A stretch of DNA of 64,000 nucleotides, taken from assembly GCF_049723905.1 (NCBI RefSeq), contig NZ_JBJKFD010000001.1, positions 4,464,001-4,528,000 on the forward strand, given 5' to 3'. Both the position numbers and the translations under genes were made by a program. How positions within the stretch are numbered: the stretch's first letter is position 1; each line of letters begins with the position of its first letter. Origin of the DNA: G963665185 sp049723905. Its GTDB lineage: Bacteria; Desulfobacterota; Desulfovibrionia; Desulfovibrionales; Desulfovibrionaceae. Positions 26,049 through 34,708 of this stretch are shown piece by piece. The notes under the pieces are model-generated. The model worked only from the letters and a program-made list of their open reading frames with translations, ran no database searches and was not told the DNA's origin.

Positions 26049-27020
26049 ATGAATCAGCCCGTCCTGTCCATCCGCGATCTGCACACCCAATTTCATACTT
26101 CACGCGGCGTTGCCCAGGCGGTCAACGGCGTCAGCCTCGATATCGGCACCGGCGAGATGGTCGCCCTGGTTGGCGAGTCGGGCTGCGGCAAGACCATGGT
26201 GGCACTCTCCGTCATGGGGCTGGTGCCTTCGCCGCCGGGGCTTATCGCCTCCGGCGAGATACTTTTCAAGGGGCGCGATCTGGTGGGCATGAGCGAACAC
26301 GATCTGCGTTCCGTGCGTGGCAATCACATCGGCATGGTCTTTCAGGAGCCCATGACCTCGCTCAACCCGGTATTCCGCATTGGCGAGCAGATTGCCGAGG
26401 TCCTGCGCCTGCACAAGGGCATGAACCGCAAACAGGCTCTGGAAGCGGCGGCAAGGCACTTGAACGAGGTGGGCATACCAAGCCCGGTGGAACGGTTGCA
26501 AAGCTACCCGCATGAACTTTCCGGCGGCATGCGCCAGCGGGTGATGATTGCCATGGCCCTGGCCTGCGGACCCGAACTGCTGCTGGCGGACGAGCCTACC
26601 ACTGCTTTGGATGTAACCATCCAGGCGCAGATTATGGGGCTTTTGGACAACTTGCGGCGCAAGCACGGCCTGTCCGTATTACTCATCACCCACGACCTGG
26701 GCGTGGTGGCCGGAACCTGTGACCGGGCCGCCATCATGTACGCCGGAAATATTGTGGAACGGGCCGACGTGGTTTCGCTTTTTCATGAACCGCTGCATCC
26801 GTACACGCGGGGATTGCTGGCGTCCGTTCCCCGGCTGGACGATCCGGAACGGCGGCTTGCCTCCATACCGGGCACTGTGCCCAGCCTGCTGCAATTGCCT
26901 TCGGGCTGCCGTTTCCATCCCCGCTGTTCCCAGGCCATGGATATCTGCCGGGAAAAGACGCCTCCGGAATTCGAACTTGGTCCCGGACGGCGGGTCGCCT
27001 GCTGGTTGCACGGGAAATAG
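26049..27020 (+). CDS. dppD: Peptide/nickel ABC transporter ATPase (DppD/OppD type)
   Basis: One of two ATPase subunits of a peptide or nickel importer. The 323-residue protein has Walker A G-E-S-G-C-G-K-T, the signature L-S-G-G-M-R-Q-R, Walker B L-L-L-A-D-E-P-T and the C-terminal oligopeptide extension with C-R-F-H-P-R-C-S. The partner starts two bases after its stop. No permease or solute-binding gene of this family is next to it, so these are orphan ATPases unless the rest lies elsewhere. Confidence 0.93.
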   Translation: MNQPVLSIRDLHTQFHTSRGVAQAVNGVSLDIGTGEMVALVGESGCGKTMVALSVMGLVPSPPGLIASGEILFKGRDLVGMSEHDLRSVRGNHIGMVFQEPMTSLNPVFRIGEQIAEVLRLHKGMNRKQALEAAARHLNEVGIPSPVERLQSYPHELSGGMRQRVMIAMALACGPELLLADEPTTALDVTIQAQIMGLLDNLRRKHGLSVLLITHDLGVVAGTCDRAAIMYAGNIVERADVVSLFHEPLHPYTRGLLASVPRLDDPERRLASIPGTVPSLLQLPSGCRFHPRCSQAMDICREKTPPEFELGPGRRVACWLHGK

Positions 27021-27022
27021 CC

Positions 27023-27985
27023 ATGGAAAATCTGGAAATACGCGACATCAAAAAACACTACATGGTCGGCGGTGGTCTTTTGGGCGGTGGGCAGTCCAAG
27101 GTGCGGGCCGTGGACGGCGTGAGCCTGCACATAGAGCCGGGCGAGACCCTGGGGCTGGTGGGCGAATCGGGCTGCGGCAAGTCCACCCTGGGGCGGCTGG
27201 TGCTGGGGCTGGAAAAGCCCACCGCAGGCGACGTGCTGCTGGGGGGCGAATCGATTTTTACAGGCAATCCAAGGGCCTTTCGCCGCCGGGTACAGATGAT
27301 TTTTCAGGACCCTTTTTCCTCGCTCAATCCGCGCAAGTCCGTAGGCTCCATCATTGCCGAGCCCTTGGTCATCCATTCCGTTGGCAACCGTGCCTCGCGT
27401 CGGGAGCGGGTGGCCGAACTGCTGGGGCTTGTCGGCCTGCGGCCCGAACATGCCTCACGCTATCCGCACGAATTTTCCGGGGGCCAGCGACAGCGTATCG
27501 CCATTGCCCGCAGTCTGGCCCTGCAGCCGGAGTTCATTGTCTGCGACGAACCCGTCTCCGCCCTGGATGTCTCGGTGCAGGCCCAGGTCATCAACCTTTT
27601 GGCCGATCTGCGAACCCGCATGAATCTGGCATACCTGTTCATTTCCCACGACCTTTCCGTGGTTGCCAGTGTCAGCACCAGGGTAGCGGTCATGTATCTG
27701 GGGCGCATCGTGGAGGTCGGTCCGCGCCAGGATATCTTCACCTCTCCCGGGCATCCCTACACGCAGGCCCTGCTGCACAGCGTGCCGGTGCCCGATCCTG
27801 CTGTGCGCAGTGAAAGCATAGCCCTCTCCGGGGACCTTCCCAGCCCGGTCAATCCGCCCACCGGCTGCCATTTCCATCCACGCTGTCCCAAAGCCATGCC
27901 AATTTGTTCCGAACGGGTTCCGGAACACCACCAACTTGGACCGGGCCATTGGGCCGCCTGCCATCTTCATGGTTCAGGCTGCTGA
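27023..27985 (+). CDS. dppF: Peptide/nickel ABC transporter ATPase (DppF/OppF type)
   Basis: The second ATPase, 320 residues: Walker A G-E-S-G-C-G-K-S-T, signature F-S-G-G-Q-R-Q-R, Walker B F-I-V-C-D-E-P-V and the C-terminal C-H-F-H-P-R-C-P. The last residues (G-S-G-C, stop) are encoded by a dispersed repeat that inserted here: the 13-base sequence around codons H-L-H occurs again at 28141-28153 behind the repeat, and reading on from there would give a nine-codon ending instead. The repeat also carries a hairpin plus T run that can end transcription. Confidence 0.92.
   Translation: MENLEIRDIKKHYMVGGGLLGGGQSKVRAVDGVSLHIEPGETLGLVGESGCGKSTLGRLVLGLEKPTAGDVLLGGESIFTGNPRAFRRRVQMIFQDPFSSLNPRKSVGSIIAEPLVIHSVGNRASRRERVAELLGLVGLRPEHASRYPHEFSGGQRQRIAIARSLALQPEFIVCDEPVSALDVSVQAQVINLLADLRTRMNLAYLFISHDLSVVASVSTRVAVMYLGRIVEVGPRQDIFTSPGHPYTQALLHSVPVPDPAVRSESIALSGDLPSPVNPPTGCHFHPRCPKAMPICSERVPEHHQLGPGHWAACHLHGSGC
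27960..27972 (+). repeat. 13-bp direct repeat, left copy (possible target-site duplication)
   Basis: The 13-mer starting G-C-C-A-T-C-T-T-C is identical at 28141-28153, on both sides of repeat copy B. It is part of dppF coding sequence. Confidence 0.8.
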
Positions 27986-28140
27986 CAAAGGCAGGATAGC
28001 GTCGTTGCCTCAAAAAAACTCAACCCCTCGCGTATCAGGAACTACGCGTCAGCCTTGAGTTTTTCTTACAACGGTGAGTCTTTCTGGGCTCTCGCACCTT
28101 TTTGAGCAGCCTGGAAGATGTAACTTTGTAATCACTCTGC
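27973..28140 (+). repeat. Dispersed ~165-bp intergenic repeat, copy B
   Basis: Imperfect terminal inverted repeats (C-A-G-G-C-T-G-C-T-G-A-C-A-A-A-G-G at left, matched by the complement of C-C-T-T-T-T-T-G-A-G-C-A-G-C-C-T-G at right) enclose an internal hairpin ending in a T run (28019-28064). Exact 13-bp direct repeats flank it. The gap between dppF and the next gene (27986-28248) holds little else besides the promoter of the binding-protein gene. Closest relative in the window is copy C. Confidence 0.82.
28019..28064 (+). terminator. Intrinsic-terminator-like hairpin inside repeat copy B
   Basis: C-T-C-A-A...C-G-C-G-T-A pairs with T-A-C-G-C-G...T-T-G-A-G and is followed by TTTTT. It is 34 bases after the dppF stop and likely ends that operon. 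The same structure is at 35941-35988 in copy C. Confidence 0.65.
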
Positions 28141-28153
28141 GCCATCTTCATGG
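28141..28153 (+). repeat. 13-bp direct repeat, right copy
   Basis: Exact match of 27960-27972; see that entry. Confidence 0.8.
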
Positions 28154-28248
28154 CTGCTTCTTTTTTTTGGGTTCGTGAAAACTATAATTGCATTGCGCTC
28201 TTCTGAATTGTTATTTCCATGTATAGAATAACAATTTGGAGTTGCGCT

Positions 28249-29034
28249 ATGAAGTTCCTGCGGTTCAGTTCTTTCTGGCTCTCGTTCGTGTACGTTCTCG
28301 TGTTGGGGAGTTTGGCGTGTGCTGCGTCGGACGCATCGGATGAAACAGCGGGCGATCCCTTGTGCTCCCTGAAATATATGACCGAAGAATACCGGCCGTT
28401 CAGTTTTCGTGACGCCGGAGGCCGCGCTACCGGGCTGTCCGTCGAAGTGCTCCGGCTGGTGATGAAGGAACTCGGCTGCCCAGCCCCCGAGTTGACCTTT
28501 TATCCGTGGAGCATGGCCTACCGTATCTTGCTGGAACGTCCGGGGACCGTGCTTTTCAGCATTTCCAAGTCAAGGCACAGGATGAACCAATGCAAGTTTG
28601 CCGGCCCTATAGCGGAGATGAACTATGCCCTGGTTGCCCGCAAGGACGCGGGCATCCGTGTGAACAGCCTGAGGGATGTCGCCGGGCTGCGTGTGGGGGT
28701 GCGCCAGGATGGGTGGGCCGACGCATTTTTTCATTTCCATCTGCCTACGGTAAGTTTGGCCCGGAAACCGCGTATTGAATTTGCCGTCAACCATGTGCGC
28801 AAGGGAAATCTGGACCTTTTTGCCTATGCTGAACCTGGAGTACCGGCCCTGCTGCGCAGCATGCGTCTGGACCCAAAAGAGTACGAAGTCGTGTACGTGT
28901 TTGAACCTGTCTCGCCGTATTACGGGTTTCATAAGGAAACACCGGATGCCTATGTGGAGAGGTTTCAAAGGGCCTTGGATGTGGTAAAGACCCGCCCGGA
29001 ATTTCAAGAACTCATCGAAAAATATCTGGAATAA
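28249..29034 (+). CDS. Periplasmic amino-acid-type solute-binding protein (SBP_bac_3)
   Basis: A 261-residue secreted protein. The chosen ATG at 28249 has GGAG eight bases upstream; an ATG ten codons earlier is open but would bury the signal peptide. The signal sequence runs to about A-C-A-A (residue 25). The mature part has the family pattern: Y-M-T-E-E-Y-R-P-F-S-F, G-L-S-V-E-V-L-R-L-V, Y-P-W-S-M-A-Y, L-R-D-V-A-G-L-R-V-G-V and a C-terminal E-F-Q-E-L-I-E-K-Y-L. It has no transporter genes nearby, as is common for Desulfovibrio proteins of this family, so it may be a sensor-like or orphan binding protein. Confidence 0.82.
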   Translation: MKFLRFSSFWLSFVYVLVLGSLACAASDASDETAGDPLCSLKYMTEEYRPFSFRDAGGRATGLSVEVLRLVMKELGCPAPELTFYPWSMAYRILLERPGTVLFSISKSRHRMNQCKFAGPIAEMNYALVARKDAGIRVNSLRDVAGLRVGVRQDGWADAFFHFHLPTVSLARKPRIEFAVNHVRKGNLDLFAYAEPGVPALLRSMRLDPKEYEVVYVFEPVSPYYGFHKETPDAYVERFQRALDVVKTRPEFQELIEKYLE

Positions 29035-29280
29035 ATGGCGCCTCTTCCTTTGGGGGGAGTACGGTTTTCGTCTGTGCCTCCGGGATGCGGTTTTCCTTCC
29101 TGGCTGCAATCTGGTAGGTCTTGGGTGCGGTTTTCTGCTCCTCGCAATGTGGGGCTTTTTTTTGACACTTGCGTATGTTTCCTAAGCAGGAATCTGGCGC
29201 GTACCCTTGACTCCCGGCGCGTTGGCGGCCATAGTCACGCTTCCCAAAGTTATAGGCATGTGTGCCGCCAAGGAGCGACC

Positions 29281-29760
29281 ATGAAAGATATTCGGAATGC
29301 GCCGAACGAAGTTTTGGACATCATGCAGTTCGAGCACTGGCTGCGGTTTTATTTTGTGGAAGAAGTGGACGGTAAGCTGGAGCTTCGTGTCCCGGACGAA
29401 GAGATGGAACGGATCAAAGACGAGCTGCCCGTGATGCACAGTCTGGTGGAATTGCTCAACAACCGGGAAATCACCCAGCAGCTATGCACGGAAACCGTGT
29501 GCAGCTTCATCGCCGCACGGCTGGACGGGCAAAAGTACCCCGAAGGCACCATCACCAAGGTCTTCGACGGCAAGAAGTTCAAGCTGGAAATGTATCTCTT
29601 CAGCCTTTGGAACCGGACGCACGAGGCCAAGCTGGACGAGGAATATCTTTTTTATCCCAGCTGGCAGAAGATGTTTGCCGAATGGAAAGAGACCGACGAG
29701 GTCAAACAGTACATCGCCAAACTGACCATCTCCGCACCCGGCCCCAAGACCACGCAGTAG
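29281..29760 (+). CDS. Conserved hypothetical protein, 159 residues
   Basis: A soluble, mostly helical protein with an ATG at 29281 and AAGGAG six bases upstream. Notable segments are E-H-W-L-R-F-Y-F-V-E near the N-terminus and F-K-L-E-M-Y-L-F-S-L-W-N-R-T-H-E in the second half. Two cysteines sit close together in the middle (C-T-E-T-V-C). I do not recognise the family. It is followed by a strong bidirectional terminator, so it is probably a monocistron. Confidence 0.72.
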   Translation: MKDIRNAPNEVLDIMQFEHWLRFYFVEEVDGKLELRVPDEEMERIKDELPVMHSLVELLNNREITQQLCTETVCSFIAARLDGQKYPEGTITKVFDGKKFKLEMYLFSLWNRTHEAKLDEEYLFYPSWQKMFAEWKETDEVKQYIAKLTISAPGPKTTQ

Positions 29761-29810
29761 AAGGCCCCGACAAGACGGTCCTGGCGTCTGCAACCGCCTT
29801 TGGGCGGATA

Positions 29811-29852
29811 AAAAATCCCCGGCATCACATTGCGCGATGCCGGGGTTTTTTT
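29811..29852. terminator. Bidirectional intrinsic terminator
   Basis: C-C-C-C-G-G-C-A-T-C (29817-29826) pairs with G-A-T-G-C-C-G-G-G-G (29836-29845), with five A before and seven T after. It serves the 159-residue gene on plus and the aminopeptidase on minus. Confidence 0.93.
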
Positions 29853-29878
29853 GTGTGTATTTGGGGGCGCTCAGCGGC

Positions 29879-31276
29879 TTAGCTGTTCAGGAAGGCCTGG
29901 AAAGCAAGCTTGACGGCGTAGATGTCGGCCTTGCTGGCCAGCTCGAAGGGGCTGTGCATGCCCAGAATGCCGGGGCCGAAGTCGATGATGTCCATGCCGT
30001 AGATGGCAAGTTCCTTGGCAACGGTTCCGCCGCCGCCTGCATCCACCTTGCCCAGTTCGGCCATCTGCCAGGGAATCTCGGCAGTGTCGAACAGGTTACG
30101 CAGCCAGCCCACGTATTCGGCATGGGCGTCGTTGGCCATGTATTTTCCGCCGTGGCCGGTGAACTTGCAGAACACCGGACCGTATCCCATCAGGGAGGAG
30201 TTCATTTTTTCGTGCAGATCCTGGAAGTCGGGGTCGATGGCCGCATGCACGTCTGCGGACAGGGCCTTGGAGGCCATGAACACCTTGGACAGGCGTACGC
30301 CCGGTTCCCAGGCGTCGATGAGGTCCTGCAGGCTGTATTCCAGGAACAGGGACTTGGCTCCGGTGGAGCCGTCCGAACCGATTTCTTCCTTGTCCCAGAA
30401 AATCACGATCTGGGTGTGTTCGGGCTGGTCGGCAGCCAGAAAGGCTTCCAAAGCGGTGTACACGCAGGACCTGTCGTCCTGGCCGTATCCGCCGATGAGC
30501 GAGCTGTCCAGACCCACAAAACGGGCCGGACCGGCAGGCACAACCTGCAGCTCGGCGCTGTACAGATCGTCTTCAGTAATGCCGTAGCGCTGGTTCAGCA
30601 GGGTAAGAACCTGCTTTTTCACCGGATCTTTGGCTTCTTTCTTTTCGCCTTTTTCGTCGGTCTCGGCTTTTTCCGGAGCATGGCCGATGATGATGTTCAG
30701 CTTTTCCCCTTCAAAGGCGTCGGATACCTTGGCCTCGTTCTGCTTGCGGGCCAGGTGGGGCAGCAGGTCGGCAATTGTGAAGACCGGATCGTTCGGGTCC
30801 TCGCCTATGCACACCGTGACGGAGGTGCCGTTCTTGAGCGCGATAAGGCCGTGCAGGGCCAACGGACGGCCCAGCCACTGGTACTTGCGGATGCCGCCGT
30901 AGTAGTGGGTTTTGGCAAGTCCCAGCCCCACGGTTTCGTAAAGCGGATGCTGCTTGAGGTCCAGGCGCGGGGTGTCGGCGTGGGCACCGGCCAGGCGGAA
31001 GCCTTCGGACAGCGGACGCTTGCCTTTGCGGGCCATGAAGATGGTCTTGTTGCGCATGACGCGATAGCAGGCGTCGGCCGAAAAGTCGGGCTTGAAGCCT
31101 GCGGCCTCGATGCGTTCAACCACCTTGGTTATGGTTTCGCGTTCGGTTTTGCATTCGGTAAGAAAGTCCACATAGCCTTTTGCCAATGCATCCATGGCGT
31201 CCAGGTGGGCTTGGTCCGTGTATACGTCCCAGCAGCTTTGGGGCTTGGATTCGAGCTGATTTTTCTTGTCGGACAT
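29879..31276 (-). CDS. M18 family aminopeptidase (aspartyl aminopeptidase type)
   Basis: Cytosolic zinc aminopeptidase that prefers N-terminal acidic residues. From the ATG at 31276 (GGAGA nine bases upstream) it is 465 residues; a longer frame to 31366 has no ribosome site. The zinc site A-H-A-D-T-P-R-L-D, the G-L-D-S-S-L-I-G-G-Y-G-Q-D-D-R and W-D-K-E-E-I-G-S-D-G-S-T-G-A block, and the C-terminal G-P-G-I-L-G-M-H-S-P-F-E are diagnostic. Residues ~200-215 form a lysine/glutamate-rich insert (E-K-A-E-T-D-E-K-G-E-K-K-E-A-K-D). Confidence 0.93.
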   Translation of the reverse strand: MSDKKNQLESKPQSCWDVYTDQAHLDAMDALAKGYVDFLTECKTERETITKVVERIEAAGFKPDFSADACYRVMRNKTIFMARKGKRPLSEGFRLAGAHADTPRLDLKQHPLYETVGLGLAKTHYYGGIRKYQWLGRPLALHGLIALKNGTSVTVCIGEDPNDPVFTIADLLPHLARKQNEAKVSDAFEGEKLNIIIGHAPEKAETDEKGEKKEAKDPVKKQVLTLLNQRYGITEDDLYSAELQVVPAGPARFVGLDSSLIGGYGQDDRSCVYTALEAFLAADQPEHTQIVIFWDKEEIGSDGSTGAKSLFLEYSLQDLIDAWEPGVRLSKVFMASKALSADVHAAIDPDFQDLHEKMNSSLMGYGPVFCKFTGHGGKYMANDAHAEYVGWLRNLFDTAEIPWQMAELGKVDAGGGGTVAKELAIYGMDIIDFGPGILGMHSPFELASKADIYAVKLAFQAFLNS

Positions 31277-31334
31277 ATGATGTGTCTCCTTGATAGTTGC
31301 AATGGGAAAGATGTTCCCCGCCAATTTACAGGGG

Positions 31335-32741
31335 CTACGCGCCAGCTTGAGCAATGGCCTGGGCAAGAGCCTCGGCCGCTGGTTCGAATTCCTCGTGGGC
31401 CAGGGTGCGCGGGTCCAGGGCGAAGTGTTCGTCTTCTATGCGGCCCACCAGGGGCGGGGTGGTGGCAAGCAGGGCCTCCTTGAGCGCGTCCACGCTGCAG
31501 CCCATGGGCCGGATGCGGACCAGGGTGGTGGGCAGGTCGCGTTCCGGGAATGCTCCGCCGCCCACGCGGGATGCGCCGGGGCAGGTATCCACCTCGGCGG
31601 CCTTGCCCAGACGGTTGCGCAGCGTTTCGGCCAACTGCACGGCCTTGGCCTCCAATTCCTGCGCAGAGGCGGTTATCATGGCCAGGGTGGGCACCCGCAG
31701 CCGGGCTTCGTCAATGTCCAGATACAGGCGCATGGTGGCTTCCAGCGCCGCCAGGGTCATTTTGTCGATGCGCAGGGCCCGGTTGAGCGGGTTGCGTTTG
31801 ATTTTTTCGATGATTTCCCGGCGGCCCACGATGATGCCCGCTTGCGGACCTCCCAGGACCTTGTCGCCGGAAAAGCTTACCACATCGGCGCCGCTGGCAA
31901 CGGAGCGCTGCACCGTGGTTTCCTCGCCCATGCCCAGGTGCGCGAAGTCGAAGAAATTTCCACTGCCCAGGTCTTCGATAACCGGCAGGTTGTGCGCCCG
32001 TCCCAAGGGCACCAACTCGGAAAGGGTGACTTCCTTGGTAAAGCCCACCACCCGGAAGTTGGAGGTGTGCACCTTCATAAGCACGCCGGTCTCTTCGGTA
32101 ATGGCGTTTTCATAATCGTGCAAATGGGTGCGGTTGGTGGTGCCGACCTCCACAAGGCGTGCACCGCTGCGGGCCATGACGTCGGGGATGCGGAACGATC
32201 CGCCTATTTCTATGAGTTCTCCGCGCGAAACAACGGCCTCGCGTCCGCTGGCCAGGGTGTCCAGCACGATGAGTACGGCCGCGGCATTGTTGTTGACCAC
32301 CAGGGCGGCTTCCGCGCCGGTGATGCGGCAGAGGATGTCTTCCACATGGCTGTAGCGGCTGCCCCGCTTGCCCGTGCTCAGGTCGAATTCCAGGTTTGAG
32401 TAGTGCTGGCAGGCCTGCTGCACCGCTTCCATTGCCTCGGGTGCAAGCAGGGAGCGGCCCAGATTGGTGTGCACCACCACGCCCGTGGCGTTGAGCACGC
32501 GGGTGAAGCGGGGGCCTCCCTTGCGGCGCAGCAGGGCGTGCAGTCCGGCCATGAGGCGTTCCGGTTCCAGCTCTTCCGGGTCGGTCAGCAGGCCGTCGCG
32601 GATCGCTGCCCGCAGCGTGTCCAGATATTCCGTAACAAGGTCTTTGCGCAGGGGGCGCGGCACGGCGGGTGCCAGGGGATCGTCCTCCAGGGCGGACAAC
32701 AGTCTGTCTGTGGAAGGCAGGTGGCGGAACAGCTGGGACAA
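31335..32741 (-). CDS. selA: L-seryl-tRNA(Sec) selenium transferase
   Basis: PLP enzyme that converts Ser-tRNA(Sec) to Sec-tRNA(Sec). The 468-residue protein has the SelA landmarks: N-A-T-G-V-V-V-H-T-N-L-G-R-S near residue 83, Y-S-N-L-E-F-D-L, V-N-N-N-A-A-A-V and the PLP lysine in F-S-G-D-K-V-L-G-G-P-Q-A-G. It shows the organism makes selenoproteins. selB, selC and selD are not in the window. It lies 58 bases from the aminopeptidase start and may share its transcript. Confidence 0.96.
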   Translation of the reverse strand: MSQLFRHLPSTDRLLSALEDDPLAPAVPRPLRKDLVTEYLDTLRAAIRDGLLTDPEELEPERLMAGLHALLRRKGGPRFTRVLNATGVVVHTNLGRSLLAPEAMEAVQQACQHYSNLEFDLSTGKRGSRYSHVEDILCRITGAEAALVVNNNAAAVLIVLDTLASGREAVVSRGELIEIGGSFRIPDVMARSGARLVEVGTTNRTHLHDYENAITEETGVLMKVHTSNFRVVGFTKEVTLSELVPLGRAHNLPVIEDLGSGNFFDFAHLGMGEETTVQRSVASGADVVSFSGDKVLGGPQAGIIVGRREIIEKIKRNPLNRALRIDKMTLAALEATMRLYLDIDEARLRVPTLAMITASAQELEAKAVQLAETLRNRLGKAAEVDTCPGASRVGGGAFPERDLPTTLVRIRPMGCSVDALKEALLATTPPLVGRIEDEHFALDPRTLAHEEFEPAAEALAQAIAQAGA

Positions 32742-32933
32742 GGGAGCATCTCCTTACGTACAGAGTGAACAATAAAAGTATTCTGCCCGTCCGAAAAGTA
32801 AACACCCAGAGGGCAGATTAAACGACGTTCTGCCGAAAAAAGACGAGAAAAACGAAAAAAACGGTCGGCTCGGGCTGCGCTGTAAGTCAGTCGCGGCCCT
32901 GCGCCGGGGAACCGAGGTACCGGGGATACGTTC

Positions 32934-34181
32934 TCATTCTTGCGGTGTCGTGTCCAGTTGGTCGGGCCACAGCCTGTAGAACTCGGATAACAGATAGAGC
33001 GAGCCGCAGACAAGGACCTTGCCGCCGGATTGGGCGGCCTTTTCCAGGGCCCGGGCCAGGCCGGGGGCGGTCTGTACCTGTCCGCCGATGTGGCGGGCCG
33101 TGACTTCCGGGTCGGCAGTGCGTTCGTGCGCGTCCATATAGGGCACGATGATGGGGCCGTGGGTCAGGCTGCGCACCAGCGGTCCCATGGTCTGCATGTC
33201 TTTGTCCTTGAGACAGGCGAAGACAATGGCGTCGGGATGAAAATTCATGGCTGGCAGGGCCTTTTGCAATGCGTACAGGGCGTGCGGATTGTGTGCGCCG
33301 TCTATGAGCAGATCCACGGGGTTGTTGGAAATGTGCAGGCCGCTGATGTGCTGCAACCGTCCGGGAATAAAGGCCGTGCCCAGGGCGCGAATTTCTTTGG
33401 TCGTGTCCGGGGCAATGTGCAGTCTGCGGGACAATTCGTTCCAGGCGGCCAGGGCAAGGCGGGCGTTGGTCTGCTGGTGCGGTCCGGCCAGGGACGGGCT
33501 GCTGTGTGCGGGCAGGGGGGGCAGGTCCGTGTGCAGCCGTGCCCCGCAGGTTGCGGCCCGTTGGCTGATGACGGCCGCGGCTTCGTCCACCTGCGGCGCA
33601 CTGAAAACCGGCATGTCCTTGCGCATGGCTCCGGCCTTGTCCGTGGCGATTTCCGTAATGGTGTTGCCCAGCACGGCCTGATGGTCCAGCCCTATGGGGG
33701 TAAGGCACAGCAGGTCGCGGCGCATGGAGCAGACCGCGTCGTACGTGCCGCCCAGTCCGGCTTCCATGATGGCGGCGTCCACACCTGTTGTAGCGAACAT
33801 CTGCACGGCCAGCACGGTGAGAAATTCAAAGTAGGTCAGGCCGAGGTCCTCGGTGGTATCCATAACAAGGTTGGCCTGTTCCACCCAAAAGGTCGGGGGG
33901 AGCATGTCGCGGCCTATGCGGATGCGCTCGCGGATGGTGATGAAATGGGGGGAGGTGTAGACTCCGGCCTTGGCCCCGTGCTCGGCGCACAGGGACGCAA
34001 GGAACGTGGTGGTGGAGCCTTTGCCGTTGGTTCCCACCATGTGGGCCACGGCGAAATTTGGATTGCGCAGTCCCAGGCGGTCCAGAGCCTTGTCCGTGCG
34101 TTCCAGGCCGAGGTCCATGTGAAAGAGGCCGCGTTTGTCCAGCCAATGCTGCAATTGTTCGAAAGATGTGAAGTGCGACAT
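32934..34181 (-). CDS. folC: Folylpolyglutamate synthase / dihydrofolate synthase
   Basis: Adds glutamate to dihydropteroate and folates using ATP. The 415-residue protein starts best at the ATG at 34181 (M-S-H-F-T-S-F-E-Q-L); 64 further upstream residues are open but unlike the family. It has F-H-M-D-L-G-L-E-R, the P-loop V-G-T-N-G-K-G-S-T, T-S-P-H-F-I-T-I-R-E-R and D-G-A-H-N-P-H-A-L. The ribosome site is weak. The tRNA-Arg promoter region lies upstream in the opposite direction. Confidence 0.94.
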   Translation of the reverse strand: MSHFTSFEQLQHWLDKRGLFHMDLGLERTDKALDRLGLRNPNFAVAHMVGTNGKGSTTTFLASLCAEHGAKAGVYTSPHFITIRERIRIGRDMLPPTFWVEQANLVMDTTEDLGLTYFEFLTVLAVQMFATTGVDAAIMEAGLGGTYDAVCSMRRDLLCLTPIGLDHQAVLGNTITEIATDKAGAMRKDMPVFSAPQVDEAAAVISQRAATCGARLHTDLPPLPAHSSPSLAGPHQQTNARLALAAWNELSRRLHIAPDTTKEIRALGTAFIPGRLQHISGLHISNNPVDLLIDGAHNPHALYALQKALPAMNFHPDAIVFACLKDKDMQTMGPLVRSLTHGPIIVPYMDAHERTADPEVTARHIGGQVQTAPGLARALEKAAQSGGKVLVCGSLYLLSEFYRLWPDQLDTTPQE

Positions 34182-34434
34182 GATGGAATGGGAAGTATCC
34201 GAGGCGGCTGGGGTAGGCAAGCCATTTGAACGATACTCTTTTTCTTGACCACTTGCTGTGGTTTGTATAATGTCGCGTCCGCCAAAAAGGGTGCAGAGAT
34301 TATGCGTCCTAAAAAAAGGTGCAAAGACGAGGCACCTTGGCATATGATGCACTTGTCCGTTGCTCAGAATCATTATTCAAAGTGGCGGATATGCCGAGGA
34401 GAGCCAATCTCCCGAAGCATTATTTACAATCCGT
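34182..34434 (+). promoter_or_regulatory. Upstream region of tRNA-Arg with promoter-like elements
   Basis: TTGACC at 34245-34250 and a perfect TATAAT at 34266-34271 (15-base spacer) point rightward, giving a ~155-base leader before the tRNA. The leader encodes nothing convincing. A nearer tRNA promoter cannot be excluded. Confidence 0.5.
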
Positions 34435-34511
34435 GCGCCAGTAGCTCAGTTGGATAGAGCAACGGCCTTCTAAGCCGTCGGCCGGGGGTTCGAATCCTCC
34501 CTGGCGCACCA
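34435..34511 (+). tRNA. tRNA-Arg (anticodon UCU)
   Basis: A 77-base cloverleaf: acceptor G-C-G-C-C-A-G pairs with C-T-G-G-C-G-C, D-arm G-C-T-C/G-A-G-C, anticodon loop C-T-T-C-T-A-A closed by A-C-G-G-C/G-C-C-G-T, T-loop T-T-C-G-A-A-T, and an encoded A-C-C-A end. Anticodon TCT reads AGA. It is followed at once by a terminator. Confidence 0.96.
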
Positions 34512-34521
34512 CTTTTCAAAA

Positions 34522-34555
34522 AAAGGGTTACGAAGAAATTCGTAACCCTTTTTGT
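34522..34555 (+). terminator. Terminator after tRNA-Arg
   Basis: A-A-A-G-G-G-T-T-A-C-G-A-A pairs perfectly with its complement across four bases and runs into TTTTT. Confidence 0.92.
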
Positions 34556-34708
34556 TTTGGGTGCTTTTGGCAGACCCTGCCAAAGCGGCAACCCAGTCTC
34601 TTCCCACGAAACTATTTGGGTAACACGGTTACACGACACCCTCCACTAGGCCGCCCTCTGGTGCGCTAGCACCAGAACAGCGGCTCTCCGTTCGCGCTCG
34701 AAAGCCGC

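Noticed and set aside
34435..34511. tRNA-Sec, given SelA nearby
   Set aside because: The anticodon is UCU and the arms are of ordinary length, so it is tRNA-Arg.
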